Below, in pieces: positions 57,137-64,000 of a DNA stretch of 64,000 bases. The notes below the pieces were generated by a model. The model was given only the letters and a program-made list of their open reading frames with translations. It was not told the DNA's origin and searched no databases. A program made the translations under genes and the position numbers. Location: NCBI GenBank assembly GCA_965153355.1, contig OZ231127.1, positions 57,536,001-57,600,000 on the forward strand, read 5' to 3'. The DNA is from Flaccisagitta enflata. Lineage: Eukaryota; Chaetognatha; Sagittoidea; Aphragmophora. Every line of letters starts with the position of its first letter. Position 1 is the first letter of the stretch.

Positions 57137-57619
57137 TTGCTCCTTTGACAATTAAGGGCTGCAATCTTTGTATAGCTATTGGAATTTGGTGTGTTGGAAC
57201 TGGTAAAGGGCTCAGAGGGCTACAGAACAGTAGAAACAAGGCGGCCCACAAAAAAGAATCTTTCTTGCTTCAACACATCAATGGAGAAGCTTGAATCATG
57301 GTTTTTCTGAAAGGTATCCACACAAGTCAAAAAGGCGCACCTCCGCCCCTCCCCCCTTCTCTTGCTCTCTGCAATGACAATTTTACCCAGGATAACTTAT
57401 TTATATTTGATACTCACTGCTCATCTCTATTTGGTAATTTTTGGCCATTTTGAATAGGGTCCTCAACATTCACTTCTGTTCTCAAGCCACAAAATGGTTC
57501 AATGTATCTGTACAGAATATTCATTGCTCCATCTTTGTGTTAACAGGTTCCAACACGCTAGAGGATAGAATCTGAAGAAAGAATTCATAAGAAGCCAAAA
57601 AATGACAAAATTTCCAAGA

Positions 57620-57850
57620 TTTTTAGTCGCGTGCATGCGACTCCATAACCCACTGTCTGTCTGTCTGTCGGTCGGTCCGTCCATCCATCCGTCCATCCAT
57701 CTGTCCGTAACGCTTAGCTTTTTTCTGTTGTTTTATACCATTTTAAGTCATTTTAAGTTATTTAATGTTAATTTAAATCAATTTACATTTAGTCTCTTAG
57801 TCTTTTTGTTTTTTAGTCTTTGTAAAGGGTTGTCCTTGTTTTTTTTCTAG
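57620..57850 (-). repeat. HINE-like element in the palindrome
   Basis: TTTTTAGTCGCGTGCATGCG, (GTCT)n/(GTCC)n core, then TTTTAAGTCATTTTAAG repeats and a terminal GTCCTTGTTTTT. Confidence 0.65.
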
Positions 57851-58439
57851 CCATTTTGAGCAATGTGAGCCCTCTGGATGGCCCCCTACACAGGTCATTT
57901 TGCTTTAAACTAGTTCCATCCCATCAGTTGACAGTTTCTTTACAGAAAATTCAGCACTCCACTAGAATAGAAGCAATAAAACTAGAAACAATGGCTGAAT
58001 TTTTATCATGGGGCCCCTCAACCCTTGGATCAATTCCCCCTACACCTGATGACAGTATTATATGTACTCATAGTGGAGGCAGCTGAGAATTGGTTCATCT
58101 AAGTCATTTAGTAACAGAACTGATTATAGGAACACCTCTCTTGAAATATTTATTTTGTCGTTTTTCCGCGATTTTCGGCAGTTTTACCTCTTGTCTTCAA
58201 ACCTTGGGCCCCTAGTTAAGATTTTTGATTTTTGTCTTGGGGCCTGTTTTAAACACTTTTAAAAACATTAAATTTGACTTAGAAATAGGCACCAGTACTT
58301 GATTTGGAATTTTGTACCAGGGGCCCCATCCACCTTCAACCCTACCATAAGTGAAAAAACCCTATACCGCCGCCCAAGTTGTGGGTCGATTATAAACCAC
58401 GCTCTACACACCGTACACCTGATGATTCCCCCGGTTGGT

Positions 58440-58440
<1 letters not shown>

Positions 58441-58525
<85 letters not shown>

Positions 58526-58526
58526 C
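58441..58526. repeat. (CAA)n repeat
   Basis: About 85 bp, directly outside the palindrome. Confidence 0.97.
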
Positions 58527-59786
<1,260 letters not shown>

Positions 59787-61400
59787 CTACTCATGCCCAC
59801 GCTGCACGTCTACCCCACTAATCTGAACCCCCACCTCCGCACACCCGACACCCCACCTCCCGACACCTAAAAGCCCCATAGTCAGCCAGAAACCCCACCC
59901 TTGACCCCCTCTTAAACGCCCCCAGAGACGCCACATCCCTCTGCACCTCCGACAGTGAGGCCCACTCCTTGGGGACCCTGTAGCCCACAGACCAGTGGTC
60001 CCTGGTCGAGATGTAAAGCCCCGCCCTAGCCGACCTCGTACCATACCCATGGACACCCTCAGTCCTGTCCAGCATAGCTGCCTGGTTATCTGGTAGCCTG
60101 CCATTCCAGAATCGCCAGGCGTGGACCCTAAGCTGCTGCCTGTAGAGGTCCTCTACCTTGAGCATGCCATGCTGATACAGGAGCGGGTCAGCATGGTATC
60201 TCCCCCTCCTACCCGCTATCAGGTCAGCCAACCTCTTCAGAAGCCTGAGGAGCGACCCCCCTATTGTCGCATTCCTGCCCTCTCTGAAGTCCCCCCAGAC
60301 CATAAGGCAGTACTGCAGGTGAGGCAGTACAAGGCCATTATAGAGCAAGAGGAGGGACTGCGCCCCCAGCACCCCAGCCGCCCTACCCAAAACCCCCACC
60401 AGCTGCCCCACCTTAGTCCTGACCCTCTCAATGTGGCCGGTCCATCTAAGCCCCCATCTACCCAGACCCCAAGAAACCGCGCCCCCTCTACCCTCCTTAT
60501 CGGCTCACCCCCTATCTCCAGCCCCCCTGGGGGCGGTTCGCGTCCCCCCGGTCGGCCAAAATAGACAAACTCAGTCTTCTTGAGATTCAGAGTAAGTCTA
60601 TTGCACCTAAACCACCTGCTGAGCTCCCCCAGGCCCCTGTTTACCCTCCCAAAAAGCTCAGCGGGGTCATCCCCCTCAGCAAATATATTGGTGTTGTCCG
60701 CAAACAGGACCAGGTCAAGGCCTCTGCAGGCCCTGACCATGTCATTCACATATGAAATGAAGAACAACGGGCCCAGGACTGACCCCTGCGGGACACCACA
60801 CTCAACCCCGCCCCTTTCTGACTCAAACCCCCAATACTGAACATACTGCCCCCCCCCAGGTAGTCCCTCAGCAAGCCAAGGGCCATACCTCTCACTCCAT
60901 AGTGCTCCAACTTGGCAAGAATAAGCCCATGGTCCACCGTATCAAAGGCCTTCTTGAGGTCTATGAAGACCCCCAGAGCGGCCTTACCAGAAGCCCAAGC
61001 CCCCCTCACTCGCTCAACCATGTCAAGCACAGCCATGGCGGTAGAGTGCCCCGCTCTAAACCCATACTGGCCCGCCGCTAGCACCCTCTGGCGGTTCAAG
61101 AAGCCAACCAGACGTGTCTGTAGTACCCTCTCAAAGAGTTGGGAAAGAACCGGGAGGAGACACAGGGCGATAGTTGGAGAACTGGGTAGGGTCTTCCCCC
61201 TTGAACACCGGCACGACCCTAGCCACCTTAAAGCACGCGGGGTAGTGCCCTCCCCGCATGCAGCAATTGAAAAGGCGGGAGAGGGACCCAGATATCTCCC
61301 GAGCCACCCCCTTAATCACCCGTGGTGATACCCCATCCCAGCCCATCCCCTTCCCTGGATCCAAGGCCCTGCAGAGTTCCGCCACCTCTCCTTACCTAAC
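59787..61400 (-). pseudogene. GC-rich non-LTR retrotransposon, RT to C-terminus, degenerate
   Basis: Several overlapping minus frames, broken by shifts, carry RT motifs in order: GMGWDGVSPRVIK, FKVARVVPVFKG, FSNYRPVS, QYGFRAGHSTAMA, GVFIDLKKAFDTVDHG, GVPQGSVLGPL, LFADNTNIF, and LNLKKTEFVYFG, then a C-terminal region ending GVHGYGTRSARAG...REVGCRVCGGGGSD. The layout matches CR1/L2/Jockey-like LINEs. The usual FADDTN reads FADNTN: the second catalytic Asp is Asn, which together with the shifts marks it as dead. The 5' end is cut at a (CAA)n tract. It is far more GC-rich than its surroundings. Confidence 0.88.
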
Positions 61401-61467
61401 CTAGCCGCCAGCTTCGGCCCCACCTGACAATAGAAGTCACAGAACCCCCTCGAACTTAACAAAAGAA

Positions 61468-61697
<230 letters not shown>

Positions 61698-61716
61698 TTA
61701 TTGAATTAGGAATCAC

Positions 61717-61985
61717 CTGAGCTTTGGCGTGTCTTGGTTGGCTCTCTCCTCACTGCCTCTGTCACCGCCTCTAGACTTAAGGTCCATCTGAGCTTCTCGA
61801 GGAGACGACGAAGACGAAGACGAGGAGGATGATGACGACGAAGAGGATGATGAAGGTGACGAGGAGGAGGAGGAGGATTGGGAGGAGGAGGAGGCTGAAT
61901 CAGGGGCGGAGAAGGACGGAGGCGAGGAGACGGTGGAGATATCTGGAACATGGAGCGTCCACGTAATGTTCTGAGGGTCAACCAT
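61717..61985 (-). CDS. Initiating exon of a minus-strand gene, Ser-rich
   Basis: ATG at 61985 lies 8 bases after an acceptor (CTCCTCATTTCAG) whose pyrimidine tract runs into a (CT)n microsatellite, so the 5' UTR is probably spliced. The frame reads MVDPQNITWTLHVPDISTVS, a run of about 30 Ser, then PREAQMDLKSRGG...ANQDTPKL, and ends at donor CTCAG/GTGATT leaving two bases. It could be the cytoplasmic N-terminus of the M13 enzyme or the start of another gene. Confidence 0.5.
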
Positions 61986-62000
61986 TGGATGAACTGAAAT

Positions 62001-62126
<126 letters not shown>

Positions 62127-62362
62127 AAAATATTAGGGAAAAGAGTAAATATGTGACCATGTTGAAAATGCCCTCGATATTTTTTTGCGCGTCTGTCCCA
62201 AATTTGATACGACAAGAGGACGCATGGATGATTATAGACGGGAAACAAAATGGACTCCATGGTTTCACTGAGCTTCGGAGGGCATAAGGTTGAGTTGGGA
62301 GAGGGTGGAATAAACTCAAAGGGTTTGGAGATGGGGAAGAAAATCAAAGGGTGGAAAAGAAG

Positions 62363-62538
62363 AAACAAGGCCGGATACACGGCCACCAGTTGCGGACGGG
62401 TGGGCAGGGGCGGATATGCGCGTTTTCCCACTTTTCGACTCGATCACCTCTATGGACCAACCAACCAACCAACCAACCAACCGACCAACCGACGGACGGA
62501 CAAAGTCTCTTATAGAGTTGCGTGTCCGCAACTAAAAA
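62363..62538 (+). repeat. HINE-like element, short form
   Basis: AACAAGGCCGGATACACGGC, AGTTGCGGACGGGTGGGCAG, (CCAA)n, GACGGACGGACAAAGTC and the hairpin GTTGCGTGTCCGCAAC. Near-identical to the inverted copy at 42261-42444. Confidence 0.8.
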
Positions 62539-64000
62539 CAAAATCTTAGAGGATTTTACACTTTTGACAGTTCCAAAAGATAGTATTTGACTCCTACAAC
62601 ACTATTTTATACTTTTCTGACAACATCTATACCATACTTTTACTCTATGGGGTAGAAACTCAAACTATTTTTTGACCGGGCGGGGAAGGAAATCAAAGAC
62701 CAGCGGCTAGAAAGAAATCAAAAGCTGCTCAACTTTATACACCCCTGCTGAGCTTATAAATAGAGCAGCATTAAGGAAAACGCTATTCAGTGATTGCCAC
62801 TAGCGTGTTTTTTGGCAAATCAGACTCATTGAGCCATGTATGGCACATAGGCATAGCCCCTAGATGGTGGCTTTCAGATTTCAGCCTCCCAAATTTTCTT
62901 CAACCATCTATCCTACAGACAAATTGAAAGACATCCCCTGTGTCTTACAGAACTCCCACTGCTCAGAAATAAACACAAAAACGGCAAAACTTAGACGGTC
63001 GCGGTAATCTTTTTTAAAAAAGTGAAACCTCTTCTGACTTTGTGGGTGAAGCAAAGCAAAACTGATATAAGATTACAGATGGTGGTGGATAGCGAGGCAT
63101 AAAGTTCATTGGAAAATTTGGCGTCTTTGATCGATAAAAGGAAAGCCACTTCTGACTTGCAACAGGAGCACATTTTTATCGATTTTCACTCTTCAAGAGA
63201 ACTCAACTCCCCTCATCGCAAGGCTCATCAACGTTTCTACCGCCTACGCGCCGATACAGACAAGCCAAACATGCTCACACACCAACAAACATACATTCAA
63301 CCATCTCAACCCCTCCACACATCCATACACCCCCACCATACACACACTCAAAGAGTGTTTATTGAAATACACAAGCCCCTCTCCCTGCTGAGTCTAAGCA
63401 TTGTGTATATTGGTTGAGGATTTTTTTTTTTATATAAACACATATAAAACGAGATAGAGGAAGACTCGGGCCGTTACAAGGAGGGGAAAATGAGAAATGG
63501 TTTTGGAATAACACGCGCAAAAGAAAAAAAAGAATAAAAATGGTAATAAAAAAGAAGAAATATAGATAAAAAAGAAATAGAGTCGGTAAAGGGCAATCGG
63601 GCAAAAACTTACCCGAGGGGAGATAAGATAAACACGCTGCGACTGCGAGCTTAATGAAAGAATTTGCGATTAACCGGCTACCGAGAGTTTTTTTGCCGAT
63701 ATGCCGAATGTTGCCGACGTGGCGGGGATGAGAAAAAGATGGCGCGAAGACAGATAACAAATATAATGGATGATGAATATGGATAGAAAAAAATTAAAGA
63801 CATTCAAACAAGGCATAGAGAAAGACAAACAGACACAAGAGCATTCAGATTGACTGAAATTGTTAAGAAACAAGGATGGATGAATGGTGTAAAAAGATAT
63901 TGAATAGGGAATGGTGCAGGTACATGTACAAGGCCGTCGAAAATCATAGATTGATTTTAGGCAACACAGCAGAGAAATAGCATGATGTATCGGACCATCA
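62539..64000. other. Non-coding, nothing recognised
   Basis: No exon, RNA gene or repeat that I can support. A 102-codon plus frame at 63109 ends in low-complexity CACACA/CAACC sequence and is not convincing. Confidence 0.5.

Larger units (their letters stand above)
54970..58360. repeat. Giant near-palindrome, about 3.4 kb
   Basis: The left outer segment (CACCATAAGTAGGGTTGAAG ... GGGCCCAGGTTTGAAGACAA) is mirrored at 58180-58350. Inner points also match: CTTCTACAACATCAGTGAGC (55400) with the inverse near 57960, and a strong apex at 56512-56675 (GTACAGTGCAGAATAGCAAA and its inverse). The left arm consists of three diverged units of about 160 bp. No transposase frame is seen. Two HINE-like elements interrupt the right arm. 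Confidence 0.75.

Noticed and set aside
59818-60564. Plus-strand Pro-rich frames over the LINE
   Set aside because: Antisense shadows of the GC-rich reverse transcriptase.

Overview
The window is animal nuclear DNA: AT-rich, full of introns and mobile-element debris, and saturated with very long microsatellites. A degenerate block of CCCTAA-type repeats (about 5.38-5.47 kb) fits an animal TTAGGG telomere. Repeats built from GACG/GACC tetranucleotides between conserved hairpin ends resemble the Helentron-derived HINE/DINE-1/'pearl' elements known from molluscs and other invertebrates. A marine invertebrate, perhaps a lophotrochozoan, is my guess; the species cannot be read from the sequence.

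The dominant gene lies on the minus strand and runs from about 37 kb down to 4.7 kb, probably leaving the window at position 1. Reading splice sites and frames by eye, I recover about 19 exons of an M13 (neprilysin / endothelin-converting-enzyme type) zinc metallopeptidase. In protein order they carry: the DPC...CG entry motif (32.4-32.8 kb); a long low-complexity insert (30.1-28.1 kb); the N-domain (25.0-11.99 kb); and the catalytic part with NEVTLPVGIL (7.0 kb), HEITH (5.9 kb), GENQAD (5.1 kb) and SDQLFYVAF (4.7 kb). Codon phase agrees across most neighbouring exon pairs. A few junctions do not agree, so small exons are still missing. The last exon (HSPxxxR ... CxW) is not securely present. 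Candidate upstream exons are a hydrophobic one at 39.6-39.8 kb and a Ser-rich initiating one at 61.7-62.0 kb.

Two introns contain tandem arrays (unit 62-65 bp) seeded by the preceding exon end and its 5' splice site, at 23.94-24.39 kb and 35.69-36.88 kb. Each repeat therefore carries a donor-like sequence. This is the most unusual structure here.

The 33.0-35.6 kb intron holds a retroelement-like unit: two minus-strand ORFs (a globular one, and a coiled-coil/RGG one) split by a foldback insertion and ending in a GAATCT tail. Other mobile DNA includes two reverse-transcriptase relics (7.8-8.4 kb and a GC-rich one at 59.8-61.4 kb), at least four foldback copies with GGGCAGCGGCC ends and internal 20-21 bp repeats, TA-flanked hairpin MITEs, a pogo-like element (30.8-31.6 kb), a 3.4 kb near-palindrome (55.0-58.4 kb), and many HINE-like elements. 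At 54.06-54.20 kb a plus-strand exon resembles the basic region of a bZIP factor. All functional statements are inferred from motifs read by eye; no search was run.
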